Shown here: positions 34,303 to 43,329 of the stretch, one piece after another
Layout: every line of letters begins with the position of its first letter
Position numbering within the stretch: position 1 is the stretch's first letter
Source of the DNA: Phenylobacterium deserti
GTDB lineage: Bacteria; Pseudomonadota; Alphaproteobacteria; Caulobacterales; Caulobacteraceae
DNA length: 51,094 nucleotides
Direction: 5' to 3'
NCBI GenBank assembly: GCA_943332615.1
Contig: CALQQB010000027.1
Span: 1 to 51,094, forward strand
Position numbers and translations under genes: made by a program
The notes under the pieces: generated by a model
Seen by the model: the letters and a program-made list of their open reading frames with translations, nothing else
Databases searched by the model: none
What the model was told of the DNA's origin: nothing

Positions 34303-34327
34303 GCGCTCCAGAAGCCGATGGCATTTG

Positions 34328-34360
34328 AACGGCCGCGGCCCCCGGGGTCGCCGCCGTTTT
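34328..34360 (+). terminator. Probable intrinsic terminator after the SDR gene
   Basis: A near-continuous 15-base GC-rich inverted repeat (34328-34342 with 34344-34358, one mismatch and one G-T pair) ends in TTTT (34357-34360). It lies 26 bases past the SDR stop and would end the MFS-SDR transcript. Confidence 0.65.
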
Positions 34361-34395
34361 CATGACTGGCGCCCCGATTGCGTTCCCTCCGACGC

Positions 34396-34734
34396 ATGAG
34401 CACGGGTCTGACCCAATCTGGCGCAACGCCCCGGGAGACGGCCTCCGCCGTGGCCCAGCGGGCGCGCGAGAGCGCCCAGGCCGCCCGCGCCGCCGCCGAC
34501 CGCATGCGCGCCGGGGCCGATCGCGCGACCGAACCGCCCAACAAGCTGGTCGAGACCCCCGCGGAGGTTCGCGCCCAGGTGATGGCCGAGCGCGGCGTGG
34601 ACCGTGTCGAGCTGCTGCGACTGCCGCCCCTGGCCCGCATGGAGGCCGAGATTTCCATCAACGCCGAAACCACCGCCCGCGCCCACCAGGCCCAGATCCA
34701 CACCACCGGCAACTTCGTCGACCTGCGGGTCTGA
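34396..34734 (+). CDS. Hypothetical Ala/Arg-rich protein
   Basis: A 112-aa protein from ATG 34396; a TTG at 34378 would add six residues. The first half is an Ala-, Arg- and Glu-rich helix with coiled-coil character (SAVAQRARESAQAARAAADR), and the second half is ordered with a conserved-looking end (RAHQAQIHTTGNFVDLRV). There is no signal peptide or membrane segment. Downstream, the GNAT gene converges on it 10 bases after its stop. No family recognised; codon use resembles neighbouring genes. Confidence 0.6.
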   Translation: MSTGLTQSGATPRETASAVAQRARESAQAARAAADRMRAGADRATEPPNKLVETPAEVRAQVMAERGVDRVELLRLPPLARMEAEISINAETTARAHQAQIHTTGNFVDLRV

Positions 34735-34744
34735 CGCGCTCCGC

Positions 34745-35359
34745 CTACAGCCGATGCCGCAGCCGCCAGTCGTCGCGCGCCATCTCCCAATACACCGACC
34801 GCCGGATCGTCCCGTCCGGCCGCACCGCATCGCGCTCGCCCATGCGGACGAAACCGGCGGCGTCGATGCCCTTCTGGACTCTCAGATTGTCCAGCGCCGC
34901 CGTCAGGCACATCATCCGCACGCCCAGGGTCTCGAAGATCCAGCCAAACACATGGGCCATGCCGGCGCCGCCACGACCGCTGTTCTGACGATCGGCGCGC
35001 ACGGCTCCTGCCAGTTCGGCGGCCGACCGATCAGGCCAGACGGCGATCCTGGAATAGCCAGCCACATCGCCGGCCTCGTCGAGGCTGACGATAAGCAGCG
35101 CCTCGCCCGCGAGCGCCTGGGCCTGGTTCTCGATCACCCAGCGGGTGATGCCGGCCTCGTTGATCGGTCGCGGCAGGTCGTAGATGGGTCCCGAGACCCT
35201 GACATCGGAGAGCAGGGCGACCAAGCCCGGCACGTGCCGCAACTCCGCGCGGGCGCGATCCCCAGCCAGGGTCGTGACATCGGCTTTGCGCACCGCCTCG
35301 CGGATCGCCTCGGCTTCCGCGTGGGCGACCTCGAGCACGGTCTTGGGCGGGGCGCTCAC
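34745..35359 (-). CDS. GNAT family N-acetyltransferase (RimJ-like)
   Basis: A 204-aa acetyltransferase resembling the RimJ/RimL group: GPIYDLPRPINEAGITRWV near the N-terminal third, LIVSLDEAGDVAGYSRIAVWP as the core strands, and CLTAALDNLRVQKGIDAAGF as the typical late motif containing the Asn. I chose GTG 35359, which overlaps the stop of the upstream GNAT (GTGA). It is the third gene of an SDR-GNAT-GNAT unit. The frame is open far upstream, but that part is a shadow of the two preceding genes. Confidence 0.78.
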   Translation of the reverse strand: MSAPPKTVLEVAHAEAEAIREAVRKADVTTLAGDRARAELRHVPGLVALLSDVRVSGPIYDLPRPINEAGITRWVIENQAQALAGEALLIVSLDEAGDVAGYSRIAVWPDRSAAELAGAVRADRQNSGRGGAGMAHVFGWIFETLGVRMMCLTAALDNLRVQKGIDAAGFVRMGERDAVRPDGTIRRSVYWEMARDDWRLRHRL

Positions 35360-35835
35360 GACCCTGCCAGATCGGTCAACGCCGCTCCGTCCAGCCGGCG
35401 CACCGTCCAGTCGGTCTTCACCGAGGCGCCGAGGCTGTCGTAGAACTCGATCGAGGGCTGGTTCCAGTTCAGCACCGCCCACTCCAGCCGCCCCAGGTCC
35501 GCCTCCACGCAGCGCTGCGCCAGCCGGCGCAACAGCGACTTGCCGGCCCCAACGCCGCGCGCCTCCGGCCGCACGAACAGGTCCTCCAGGTAGATTCCCG
35601 CCCGGCCCACGAAGGTAGAGTAGTTGTAGAACCACAGCGCGAAGCCCACCGCCTGGCCGTTGTGCTCGGCGATGTCGCAGAACGCGCGGGGGTTCTCCCC
35701 GAACAGGTCGCGCCGGATGTCGGCCTCGGTGGCCTCCGCCTCGTGCAGCAGCCGCTCGTACTCCGCCAGTTCGCGGATGAACTGCAGGATCAGCGGCGCG
35801 TCGGCGACGGTCGCCACCCGGATGTTGACGCTCAC
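35356..35835 (-). CDS. GNAT family N-acetyltransferase (diamine acetyltransferase-like)
   Basis: A 159-aa enzyme resembling spermidine/spermine and thialysine acetyltransferases: IRVATVADAPLILQFIREL, YERLLHEAEATEADIRRDLF, FALWFYNYSTFVGRAGIYLE, the acetyl-CoA motif VRPEARGVGAGKSLLRRLA, and LNWNQPSIEFYDSLGA. These SAT-type motifs are strong. The start is GTG 35835, overlapping the SDR stop as GTGA. It probably acetylates a small amine. It is coupled to a second GNAT downstream. Confidence 0.88.
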   Translation of the reverse strand: MSVNIRVATVADAPLILQFIRELAEYERLLHEAEATEADIRRDLFGENPRAFCDIAEHNGQAVGFALWFYNYSTFVGRAGIYLEDLFVRPEARGVGAGKSLLRRLAQRCVEADLGRLEWAVLNWNQPSIEFYDSLGASVKTDWTVRRLDGAALTDLAGS

Positions 35836-36797
35836 AGGCGCACGCCTGTGGTCTCCTCGGAGACCGCCCACAGGCGGTCGGCCGCTTCGGGGTCCAGCGC
35901 ATGCGGCAGCACCCCCTCGAACGGCACGGCCTCGGTCCAGGCGACCGCCTGGTTGCAGTGCTCGAGGTAGAGCCCGCCCACGCCCTCCAGCTCCGGCCCG
36001 ATCGCCGCCCAGACGCTGGTGGCCGCGCCCTGCGCCGTGGTCTTGAAGCGGGCGTTGACGTTGCCGGCTTCGTCCATCCAGCCAAATGCAATCATCTCTT
36101 CCCGAGGCAAATACCGCTGCAGCGGGGTCATGATGCCGCCGGGCATGACGGCGTTGGCATTGACGCCCAGGTCCGCGAACCGCGCATTGAAGCCCACCGC
36201 GAACAGCGAATTGGCGGTCTTGGCCTGGCCGTAGGACTCCCACTTGTCGTAGGGGCGATTACGATAGTGGATGTCGTCGAACACCACGGCGCCGCGCCGG
36301 TGACCGATGGAGCTGAGCGAAACCAGCCGGCTCGCCTGCCCGTCCTCGGCCCCGTTCATCAACGCCCGCATCAGCAGCGCGCCCAGCAGGAAGTGGCCGA
36401 AGTGGTTGGTCCCGATCTGCATCTCCAGATCCTGGGCCGTGTAGTCCAGCGGACAGGCCATGATGCCGGCGTTGTTGATCAGCAGGTTGAGCGGTTTCTC
36501 ACCCCAGGCCGTGGCGAACGCCGCCACCGCCGGCAGGTCCGACAGGTCCAGCTTTCCGACGCTGACCTTGCCCTTGCCCGCCCGGTTGATGTCGTCGGCG
36601 ACCGCCTGACCCGCCTCCATATTGCGCACGCCGATCAGCACGTCGGCGCCGGCCTCGGCCAGGGCGCGCGCCGTCTCGACGCCGATCCCCGACGCGGCGC
36701 CCGTAACGATCGCTGTCTGGCCGGAGAGGTCGTGGCCGGCGGCCACGTCCTTGGCCGCTGAGGTCGCGCCGAAGGGCGAGGTGATGCGGTCGGCCAT
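35832..36797 (-). CDS. SDR family oxidoreductase (retinol dehydrogenase/WWOX-like)
   Basis: A 321-aa short-chain dehydrogenase of the RDH-like branch: LSGQTAIVTGAASGIGVETA, LINNAGIMACP, the catalytic Ser in LVSLSSIGHRRG, and YGQAKTANSLFAVGF with the Tyr and Lys. The longer C-terminus (GLYLEHCNQAVAW and beyond) is usual for this branch. I prefer ATG 36797 (AAGG 8 bases upstream); ATG 36812 would add five residues. It leads the SDR-GNAT-GNAT unit. Substrate unknown. Confidence 0.87.
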   Translation of the reverse strand: MADRITSPFGATSAAKDVAAGHDLSGQTAIVTGAASGIGVETARALAEAGADVLIGVRNMEAGQAVADDINRAGKGKVSVGKLDLSDLPAVAAFATAWGEKPLNLLINNAGIMACPLDYTAQDLEMQIGTNHFGHFLLGALLMRALMNGAEDGQASRLVSLSSIGHRRGAVVFDDIHYRNRPYDKWESYGQAKTANSLFAVGFNARFADLGVNANAVMPGGIMTPLQRYLPREEMIAFGWMDEAGNVNARFKTTAQGAATSVWAAIGPELEGVGGLYLEHCNQAVAWTEAVPFEGVLPHALDPEAADRLWAVSEETTGVRL

Positions 36798-36839
36798 GTG
36801 GGGCGCCTTCATGAGGGAGTTCCAGCTTACCGCGTACGC

Positions 36840-37937
36840 TTAGGCCGTCGCCCGATACCAGTCGACGCCCAAGGCGTCTCGCTCTCGCACGGCCAGGCCG
36901 CGAGCGATCAGGCAGTTGAGGTGGGCCAGGCTCTCGCCGGTCGCCAGCCCCAGCACGTTCTGGTCGATCTTGCGGCGGAACAGCACCGAGAACACGTCCA
37001 CCACCCGCTTGCGCTCGGCCAGCAGAGCCCGCAGCCGGTCCAGTCCCCGCTCGTGGCCGCCGATCAGGTGGTCGATGCGGGCGTGCAGGCCGTGAAACGG
37101 GTCGTTGTGCGCCGGCAGCACCAGCACGTCGTCAGGGATGCGATCCTTGATCTCCGCCAGCGACGTCACCCAGTCGGTCAGCGGGTCGCCGTCCGGCTCG
37201 GTCGGGAATACCGACACGTTGGACGAGATCTTCGGCAGCACCTGGTCGCCGGAGATCATCAGCTTGAGGTCGGGGCAGTAGAGGCAGGCGTGCTCGGGGC
37301 TGTGGCCGGAGCCGACCACGATGCGCCACATGTGGTCGCCGATCGTGATCTCGTCGCCGTCGTTCAGGCGGTGATAGCTGTCCGGCAGCGCGAACAGGCC
37401 GCGGCCGAAGCCGCCGAACCGGGCCTTGTAGTTCTCCAGGGCGTCCTCGTCCCAACCGGTGGCGCGAAAGAAGGTCATCGCATCCTCCGGCGCCTCGCGG
37501 CCAGTGTCCGCCGCCAGCGAGCGGCAGGTCATGAACTCCAGGCGCGTGATCCAAAGCCGCGCATCGAACTTCCGCGTCAGATAGCCGGACATGCCGATGT
37601 GGTCGGGGTGCATGTGGGTGACGAACACCCGCGTCACCGGCAGGCCCTCCAGCGGCCCGGCCAGGGCCGCGCGCCAGGCGTTGCGCGTTTCCGAGCCGCC
37701 GATGCCGGTGTCGACGATCGCCCAGCCGTCCCGCTCGCGGATCGCCCAGACGTTGATCCAGGCCAGCGCCCCGCCCAGCGGCATCCGCAGCCACTTGACG
37801 CCCGGCGCCACGTCTACCGCTTCGCCGATCTTCGGCGCATGCTCGAACGGATAGTTGAGCTTCGGCCGGTGGCTCTCCCACACAGGTTCTTCGATCCCGT
37901 CCCGCAACGCCCGCACTCCCGTCAGTCCAAGGGCCAT
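36840..37937 (-). CDS. MBL fold metallo-hydrolase
   Basis: A 365-aa metallo-beta-lactamase-fold hydrolase. The dinuclear zinc site is complete: HMHPDH (His108, His110, Asp112, His113), GSGHSPEHACLY, ISGDQVLP and LPAHNDPF. A C-terminal helical domain (about 280-365) is typical of LACTB2-like or glyoxalase II-like proteins. I chose MALGLTGVRAL; the longer frame to 38048 runs into the intergenic repeat region. It is 42 bases upstream of the SDR gene on the same strand. Substrate probably a thioester or nucleic acid; not determinable. Confidence 0.88.
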   Translation of the reverse strand: MALGLTGVRALRDGIEEPVWESHRPKLNYPFEHAPKIGEAVDVAPGVKWLRMPLGGALAWINVWAIRERDGWAIVDTGIGGSETRNAWRAALAGPLEGLPVTRVFVTHMHPDHIGMSGYLTRKFDARLWITRLEFMTCRSLAADTGREAPEDAMTFFRATGWDEDALENYKARFGGFGRGLFALPDSYHRLNDGDEITIGDHMWRIVVGSGHSPEHACLYCPDLKLMISGDQVLPKISSNVSVFPTEPDGDPLTDWVTSLAEIKDRIPDDVLVLPAHNDPFHGLHARIDHLIGGHERGLDRLRALLAERKRVVDVFSVLFRRKIDQNVLGLATGESLAHLNCLIARGLAVRERDALGVDWYRATA

Positions 37938-38054
37938 TATCCGGCGCGGACCCAGGGGAGAGCAAACCCTTCCTTGATCCCGCGTTCGGGAAGGGAAGCT
38001 CAAACTGCACCGCCGACGCCAGCCAGGATTGGATGACGCCGCGTCCATCCGCTA

Positions 38055-38159
38055 GAGCGATCAGCGGTTCACTTGAACCGCTGATCGCTCAAGACTCTTG
38101 CCTAAAGATAGACCATTCGTCGCGCTGAGCCTGAACCAACTTCGGCGACGAATGGTCTA
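38055..38159. repeat. Two-hairpin intergenic repeat, copy 2 (inverted)
   Basis: This is the reverse-oriented copy of the element at 26157-26260. Stem 2 is a perfect 16-bp hairpin (38055-38070 with 38075-38090, loop ACTT). Stem 1 is a perfect 15-bp hairpin (38109-38123 with 38145-38159). Loop sequence between the stem-1 arms is also largely conserved with copy 1, while stem 2 differs by paired changes that keep the pairing. It lies between the divergent MBL and serine-hydrolase genes. Confidence 0.85.
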
Positions 38160-38189
38160 GGGATGGTCCAAATCACGGAGAGCATAGAC

Positions 38190-39344
38190 ATGGCCAACAT
38201 CGCGGAGGCGCTGGACGCTGGATTGGCCTCTCGCCTGGACCCCATCGTCGATGCCGCCCTGTCGGAGGGCCGCATCGCCGGCGGCGTGGTCCTGGTCGCC
38301 AAGGGCGGTGCCCTGGCTTACGGTCGCGCAGCGGGTCTCGCCGATGTCGAGGCGGGCCGCGCCATGACCACCGACGCCATCTTCCGCGCCTCGTCGCTGA
38401 CCAAGCCGATCGTCACCGCCGCCTTCCTCAGCCTCGTCGAAGCCGAGGTCATGGGGCTGGACGACCCGGTGATCCGCTGGCTGCCCGACTTCCAGCCGAA
38501 GCTCGACGGCCAGGTTCCAACCCTCACCCTGCGCCAGTTGCTCACCCACACCGCGGGCCTCTCTTACGGCTTCATGCAGCCCGACGACGGACCCTACCTG
38601 AAGCTCGGCGTCTCCGATGGCATGGACCAGCCGGGCCTGGGCTTTCCCGAGCAACTGCGGCGGGTGACACAGGCGGGGTTGTTCTTCCCGCCCGGTGCGG
38701 CTTGGCTCTACTCGGTGGGCATGGACGTGCTCGGCGCGGCGATCGAGGCCGCCACGGGGAAGACCCTGGGGGATGTCGTGGCCGAGCGGGTCGCCGACAA
38801 GCTGGGCCTTGCCGACACCGGCTTCAGCGTCTCCGACCGCACCCGCCTCGCCACCGCCTATGCCGACGGCCCACCGCCGAAGAAGATGGGCGAGACCCAC
38901 ACCGTCCCCTTTGCGGAATTGTCGGGCATCAAGTTCGCGCCGGACCGTATCCTCACCCCCGGCTCCTTCCCCTCAGGCGGCGCGGGGATGGCCTGCTCGG
39001 CGACAGACTTCATGGTCTTCCTTGAAGCCATCCGCACCGGCGGCGCACCGATCCTCAGGCAGGCCACCGCGAGCGCCATGATGACCAACCAGACCGGCGG
39101 CCACCTGATCGTCACCAGCGGCCCCGGCGTCGGTTTCGGGTTCGGCGGCGCTGTGATTACCGACGCGACGATCGCGGCCTCGCCCCTGCCCAACGGCGCC
39201 TGGATGTGGGGCGGCGTCTACGGCCACAACTGGTTCGTCGATCCCGAGCGGGAGTTGAGTTTCGTCCTGATGACCAACACCTCCACCGAAGGGATGAGCG
39301 GCCAGCTTTCGCAGGAGCTGATGGCGGCGGTGGCGGCGGGGTAG
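38190..39344 (+). CDS. Serine hydrolase (beta-lactamase class C/esterase VIII fold)
   Basis: A 384-aa protein of the penicillin-binding-protein-like esterase family. The acylation motif SxxK is Ser69-Leu-Thr-Lys72 (FRASSLTKPIV), and Tyr174 in AWLYSVGMDVLG fills the YxN position without the Asn, as in family VIII esterases. There is no signal peptide, so a cytosolic esterase is more likely than a lactamase. I chose ATG 38190, with GGAGAG 7 bases upstream; the in-frame start at 38163 abuts the repeat and has no ribosome-binding site. Confidence 0.88.
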   Translation: MANIAEALDAGLASRLDPIVDAALSEGRIAGGVVLVAKGGALAYGRAAGLADVEAGRAMTTDAIFRASSLTKPIVTAAFLSLVEAEVMGLDDPVIRWLPDFQPKLDGQVPTLTLRQLLTHTAGLSYGFMQPDDGPYLKLGVSDGMDQPGLGFPEQLRRVTQAGLFFPPGAAWLYSVGMDVLGAAIEAATGKTLGDVVAERVADKLGLADTGFSVSDRTRLATAYADGPPPKKMGETHTVPFAELSGIKFAPDRILTPGSFPSGGAGMACSATDFMVFLEAIRTGGAPILRQATASAMMTNQTGGHLIVTSGPGVGFGFGGAVITDATIAASPLPNGAWMWGGVYGHNWFVDPERELSFVLMTNTSTEGMSGQLSQELMAAVAAG

Positions 39345-39407
39345 CGTCAAATCTTGTCCCGGCGGCCGGGCGGTGAAATGCTCACCCCAAAGTTCGGGAG
39401 GCACTCA

Positions 39408-40829
39408 ATGTTCAGGTTCGCAGGCGCGCTCGTCGCGTCCGTCCTCATCGCGGGCGCGGCGCACGCCGCGACGCCCGCCAAGGTGGCCGACAATGGCGAA
39501 CCCGCCTTCCGCGCCCTCTACAAGGAACTGGTGGAGACCAACACCACCTTCTCCGCCGGCGACTGCACCCTTGCCGCCCAGCGGATGGCCGCGCGCCTGA
39601 AGGCTGCTGGCTTCCCCGACAGCGACCTCACCCTGTTCACGCCCCCGGACAAACCCAAGGACGGCGGCCTGGTCGCTGTCTACCCAGGCAAGGATCCGAA
39701 GGCGAAAGCGATCCTGCTGCTGGCCCACATCGATGTGGTCGAGGCCAAGCGTGAGGATTGGCAGCGCGACCCCTTCACCCTCATCGAAGAGGGCGACCAC
39801 TTCTACGGACGCGGCGTCTCGGATGACAAGGCGCAAGCCGCCATCTTCACCGACCTGTTGATCCGCTTCCGCCGGGAAGGTTTCAAGGGCCGCCGCTCCG
39901 TCAAGCTGGCGCTCACCTGCGGTGAGGAAGGCGGTGGCCAGGTCAATGGCGCGTCCTGGCTGGTCGCCAACCGCCGCGAGCTGATCGACGCGGCCTTCGC
40001 GCTCAATGAAGGTGCGGGCGTCAATCTGGACGACAGGGGCAAACCGGTCGCCCACACCGTCCTGGCGGGCGAGAAGTCTACCCAGACCTTCCGGCTCGAA
40101 GCGACCAACCCGGGCGGCCACTCGTCGCGGCCGGTTCCCGACAACGCGATCTATCACATCACGCGCGCCGTCGATCGGATCGCGGCCTACGACTTCCCGG
40201 TCATGGTCAACGACACCACCCGCACCTACTTCAGCGAAATGGCCAAGATCGTGGGTGGAGAAACCGGGGTCGCCATGGCCGCCATCGCCGCTAACCCGGC
40301 CGACGCCCAGGCTGCGGCCATGCTGCGCAAGGACCCTAGCAACAACGCCGTGCTCGGCACGACCTGCGTCGCCACCATGCTGCAGGCCGGTCACGCCCAG
40401 AACGCGCTGCCGCAACGGGCCTCGGCCACGATCAACTGCCGCATCTTCCCTGGGGTCTCCGGCCAGCAGGTGCGCGAGGCGCTGATCAAGGTCATCGACA
40501 ATCCGGCCGTCTCGGTCTCGGAGCCGGGCGGTCGCCAGGGCGTCGATGGGGGGCCTCCGCTGACGCCCCAGGTCATGGGTCCGATCCGCCAGGTCTCGCA
40601 GGCCATGTGGCCCGGCGTGCCGGTGGTTCCCTTCCTGCTGGCTGCCGCCACGGACGGCAAGGCGCTGATCGCGGGCGGCATTCCCACCTACGGGGTTTCC
40701 GGCATCGCCTATGAGCCCGACCAAGGGCACATCCACGGCCTCAACGAGCGGATCGGCGTGAAGGCTCTCTTTGACGCCCGCGAGTTCAGCTACCGCCTCG
40801 TGAAGCTCTACGCCGAGCAGAAGGACTAG
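39408..40829 (+). CDS. M20 family zinc peptidase, secreted
   Basis: A 473-aa metallopeptidase. The signal peptide is about 1-20 (cleavage near AAHA). Metal ligands include His107 (LLLAHIDVV), Asp139 (GRGVSDDKAQ), the catalytic Glu in TCGEEGGGQ (173-174), a further Glu in ALNEGAG, and a C-terminal His in QGHIHGLNE. A dimerisation domain lies between about 205 and 370 (TNPGGHSSRPVPDNAIYHI). It releases amino acids from peptides or acyl-amino acids in the periplasm. GGGAGG precedes the ATG, and the next gene starts 2 bases after its stop. Confidence 0.92.
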   Translation: MFRFAGALVASVLIAGAAHAATPAKVADNGEPAFRALYKELVETNTTFSAGDCTLAAQRMAARLKAAGFPDSDLTLFTPPDKPKDGGLVAVYPGKDPKAKAILLLAHIDVVEAKREDWQRDPFTLIEEGDHFYGRGVSDDKAQAAIFTDLLIRFRREGFKGRRSVKLALTCGEEGGGQVNGASWLVANRRELIDAAFALNEGAGVNLDDRGKPVAHTVLAGEKSTQTFRLEATNPGGHSSRPVPDNAIYHITRAVDRIAAYDFPVMVNDTTRTYFSEMAKIVGGETGVAMAAIAANPADAQAAAMLRKDPSNNAVLGTTCVATMLQAGHAQNALPQRASATINCRIFPGVSGQQVREALIKVIDNPAVSVSEPGGRQGVDGGPPLTPQVMGPIRQVSQAMWPGVPVVPFLLAAATDGKALIAGGIPTYGVSGIAYEPDQGHIHGLNERIGVKALFDAREFSYRLVKLYAEQKD

Positions 40830-40831
40830 GC

Positions 40832-41284
40832 TTGAAACTCTGGATCGCGGCGTCGCACGACGCCACCTATCGCAACGGCGGCTGGGCGTTCGTGCGCACC
40901 GGCGGCGAGGTCACCGGCTGGGCCGGGGGCGAGCGCCGCACCCGGCGCGCCCGCATGGCCCTGGCCGGTTTCGCGGCGGCGCTCAAAGACCTGCCAGTCG
41001 GAGACACGCTCGCCGTCGTGGCCGCACGCCCCGACGCCCTGGTGCTGCACACCCTGCTGAAGCCGCCCGCCGAACCGCCCGCCGAGGACGTGGACATCCG
41101 CGCCACCCTGGCCAAGCTCCTGGCCGGCCGCGCCTGGACCCTCGCCGTCGGCGATGCCAAGGGCGCCAATCCGCTGGCCTTCGCCACCGCCTGGTCCGAC
41201 CTCGCCAGCGAAAAAGCCAAGATGACCGGCCCCTTCGCCAACGCCATCCCCCGAACCAACCTGGCGAAAGTCGCCGGCCTCTGA
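40832..41284 (+). CDS. RNase H-fold-like protein lacking catalytic residues
   Basis: A 150-aa protein starting with TTG 40832, 2 bases after the peptidase stop. The first 55 residues follow the RNase HI pattern (strand, GGWAFV, GGERRTRRARMALAGFAAAL), comparable with the true RnhA 550 bases away ([21 protein letters not shown]). The Glu48 equivalent is Ala43, and the Asp10 and Asp70 positions also appear lost. It is therefore probably a non-catalytic, perhaps nucleic-acid-binding, relative. The second half is less clearly aligned. Homology is my reading by eye and needs a structure-based test. Confidence 0.6.
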   Translation: MKLWIAASHDATYRNGGWAFVRTGGEVTGWAGGERRTRRARMALAGFAAALKDLPVGDTLAVVAARPDALVLHTLLKPPAEPPAEDVDIRATLAKLLAGRAWTLAVGDAKGANPLAFATAWSDLASEKAKMTGPFANAIPRTNLAKVAGL

Positions 41285-41291
41285 CGCGCGC

Positions 41292-41738
41292 TCAGACTTG
41301 CTCGGTCATCCACACCCGCAACGCCCGCAGGAACGGCAGCACCTCGCGGAATTCCTTCTGGGTGAAGCCGTCGCGCAGCTTCTCCACCTTGGGCCGGATC
41401 GCCGCCATGGAACGCGAATAGGCCTCGCGCCCTTCCGCCGTCAGCCGCACGCGCTTGCGCCGGCGGTCCACCGCGCACGGCTCGACCACGATCAGCTTCG
41501 TGGCCTCCAGCCGTTGCAAGGTGTTGGTGATCGCGCCGGGGGTCATCTTCAGCGCGTTCGCGATATAGGCTGGCGTGATGTCCTCGCCGCGCCGCGCGAT
41601 CAAGTTCAGCACCTCGTACTGCGGATAGGTCAGCCCCACCGGCAGCGCCCGGCTGATCGCTGTCCGCACCCCATGCTCGATCAGCGCGATCTCGTCGAAC
41701 ACCTGGACCTCGGGATGGTCCTCGCTCAAAGCGCCCAT
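41292..41738 (-). CDS. MarR family transcriptional regulator
   Basis: A 148-aa winged-helix dimeric regulator: GLTYPQYEVLNLIARRGE, recognition helix region TPGAITNTLQRLEATKLI, and the wing AVDRRRKRVRLTAEGREA. I chose MGALSEDHPE with GGGGG upstream; an in-frame ATG at 41810 is possible. It is convergent with the RNase H-like gene (7 bases apart) and 92 bases downstream of rnhA on the same strand. Target genes unknown. Confidence 0.87.
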   Translation of the reverse strand: MGALSEDHPEVQVFDEIALIEHGVRTAISRALPVGLTYPQYEVLNLIARRGEDITPAYIANALKMTPGAITNTLQRLEATKLIVVEPCAVDRRRKRVRLTAEGREAYSRSMAAIRPKVEKLRDGFTQKEFREVLPFLRALRVWMTEQV

Positions 41739-41830
41739 GCAGCCCCCACCATCACACACAGCCTCCGAATCAGACGGTGAATGCGAGTGTCCCGCAGCAA
41801 TCCTGAACAAGACCTTTCAGGATTGAACGA

Positions 41831-42283
41831 TCATCCCGCCCGGGCCGCGCGCATCTCCGCCAAGCCCTGGCCAGCCAGTTCATCGGCCCGCTCGTTCAGC
41901 TCGTGGCCGGCGTGACCCTTCACCCAGCGCCATGTCACGTCGTGATGCGACCGGGCTTCGTCAAGGCGCCGCCACAGATCATCGTTCTTCACCGGCTTGT
42001 TGTCGGCGGTCCGCCAGCCGCGGCGCTTCCAGGAATGGATCCACTCCGAGATACCCTTCATCACATAGGTGCTGTCGGTGTGCAGCTCGACCTTGCAGGG
42101 CTTCTTCAGCGCCTCCAGCGCCTGGATCGCACCCATCAGCTCCATGCGATTGTTGGTGGTGTCGGGGTCGCCGCCGCAGATTTCCTTGCGGTTCTCGCCG
42201 CTCAGCATCACCGCGCCCCAGCCGCCTGGCCCGGGATTCCCGGAACAGGCGCCGTCTGTGTAGACGACCACTTGCGGGGTCAC
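41831..42283 (-). CDS. rnhA: Ribonuclease HI
   Basis: A 150-aa endonuclease that cuts the RNA strand of RNA/DNA hybrids. The four catalytic acids are intact: Asp10 ([17 protein letters not shown]), Glu48 ([10 protein letters not shown]), Asp70 (LHTDSTYV) and Asp134 (ERADELAG), with the His124 loop VKGHAGH and the basic protrusion (WKRRGWRT). It overlaps thrB by 4 bases (ATGA). The thrB-rnhA coupling is common in alphaproteobacteria. Confidence 0.97.
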   Translation of the reverse strand: MTPQVVVYTDGACSGNPGPGGWGAVMLSGENRKEICGGDPDTTNNRMELMGAIQALEALKKPCKVELHTDSTYVMKGISEWIHSWKRRGWRTADNKPVKNDDLWRRLDEARSHHDVTWRWVKGHAGHELNERADELAGQGLAEMRAARAG

Positions 42284-43245
42284 CCTGCGGCTCCGAACAG
42301 CACCAGGTCCGGCGAGGACCGATGCACCGCCAGCTTGCGTTCGTACTCCAGCGGGTCCTTGGGCCGCACCAGCGCCCCGGCCGGGGTCGCGCCCCAGTCG
42401 TGCAGCCGGGTCAGAAAGAACCGCATCGCCGCCCCGTGCGCCAGCACCGGCAGCGCCGCCCGCTCGGCCTGGCTCAGCGGACGCTGGCTCTCATAGCCGG
42501 CCACCAGCGCCCGGGCCGAGGTGATGTTGAAGCTGCCGTCCGGCTCGAAGCACCAGGCGTTCAGCGCCACCGCCACGTCATAGGCCAGCGCGTCCACGCA
42601 GGCGAAATAGAAGTCGAAGGCCGCCGAGAACTTGCCCGCCTGGAAGAACACATTGTCCGGGAAATAGTCCGCGTGCACCACGCCGCTGGGCAGGCCGGTG
42701 GGCCAGCGCGCCGCCAGATCGGCGAGGTCCGCGTCGATCGTCGCCGCCAACCCCGGCTTCAACCCGTCCGCGGCGCTCTTCAGGCTGGCGAACATCGGCG
42801 CCCAGGCCGTCTGGCCCAGATCGTTCTCCCGGCCCAGCGGAAACCCCGCGGCCGCCAGGTGCAACGCCGCCAGGCTCACCCCGGCCTCCCGGCAGTGCGC
42901 CACGCTCGGCCTGCGCACCGATAGTCCGGTCAGGAAGCTCACCAGCGCGCAGGGCTTGCCACGCATCCGCTTCAGGATCTCACCGTTGCGGTCCGGGATC
43001 GGCCGCGCGCTCGGAAAGCCGTGCTGCTCCAGCCACTGCATCAGCCCCAGGAAGAACGGCAGGTCCGCCTCCCGCACCCGCTTCTCATAGACGGTCAGGA
43101 AATAGCGCCCGGTCTCGGTCTCGAGCAGGAAGTTGGAGTTCTCCACGCCCTCGGCGATCCCCTTGAACGAGGTCGCCGCGCCGAGGTCGAAATCCGCCAG
43201 CAGCGTCGCCAGTTCGTCGTCGGTGATGTCCGTATAGACCGCCAT
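42280..43245 (-). CDS. thrB: Homoserine kinase (APH-like ThrB type)
   Basis: A 321-aa kinase phosphorylating L-homoserine on the way to threonine. It is the aminoglycoside-phosphotransferase-fold form found in alphaproteobacteria: [20 protein letters not shown] at the N-terminus, [20 protein letters not shown], the catalytic Brenner motif [13 protein letters not shown], and the metal Asp in [16 protein letters not shown]. Start MAVYTDI; the frame is open further upstream across an antitoxin gene on the other strand, which is not credible as coding. Confidence 0.93.
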   Translation of the reverse strand: MAVYTDITDDELATLLADFDLGAATSFKGIAEGVENSNFLLETETGRYFLTVYEKRVREADLPFFLGLMQWLEQHGFPSARPIPDRNGEILKRMRGKPCALVSFLTGLSVRRPSVAHCREAGVSLAALHLAAAGFPLGRENDLGQTAWAPMFASLKSAADGLKPGLAATIDADLADLAARWPTGLPSGVVHADYFPDNVFFQAGKFSAAFDFYFACVDALAYDVAVALNAWCFEPDGSFNITSARALVAGYESQRPLSQAERAALPVLAHGAAMRFFLTRLHDWGATPAGALVRPKDPLEYERKLAVHRSSPDLVLFGAAG

Positions 43246-43329
43246 GCCGGTCCCCTGCGGCACGTCGCCGAGCGGGTCAACCCTGGGCCGCACATGTGCT
43301 AAGGAGGAGGGCCGCTCCCGGAGGAACCC

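Noticed and set aside
34745..36091. A 448-codon frame suggesting a long acetyltransferase fusion
   Set aside because: The upstream two thirds are out-of-frame readings of the SDR and second GNAT genes; a GTGA overlap gives a natural start at 35359.
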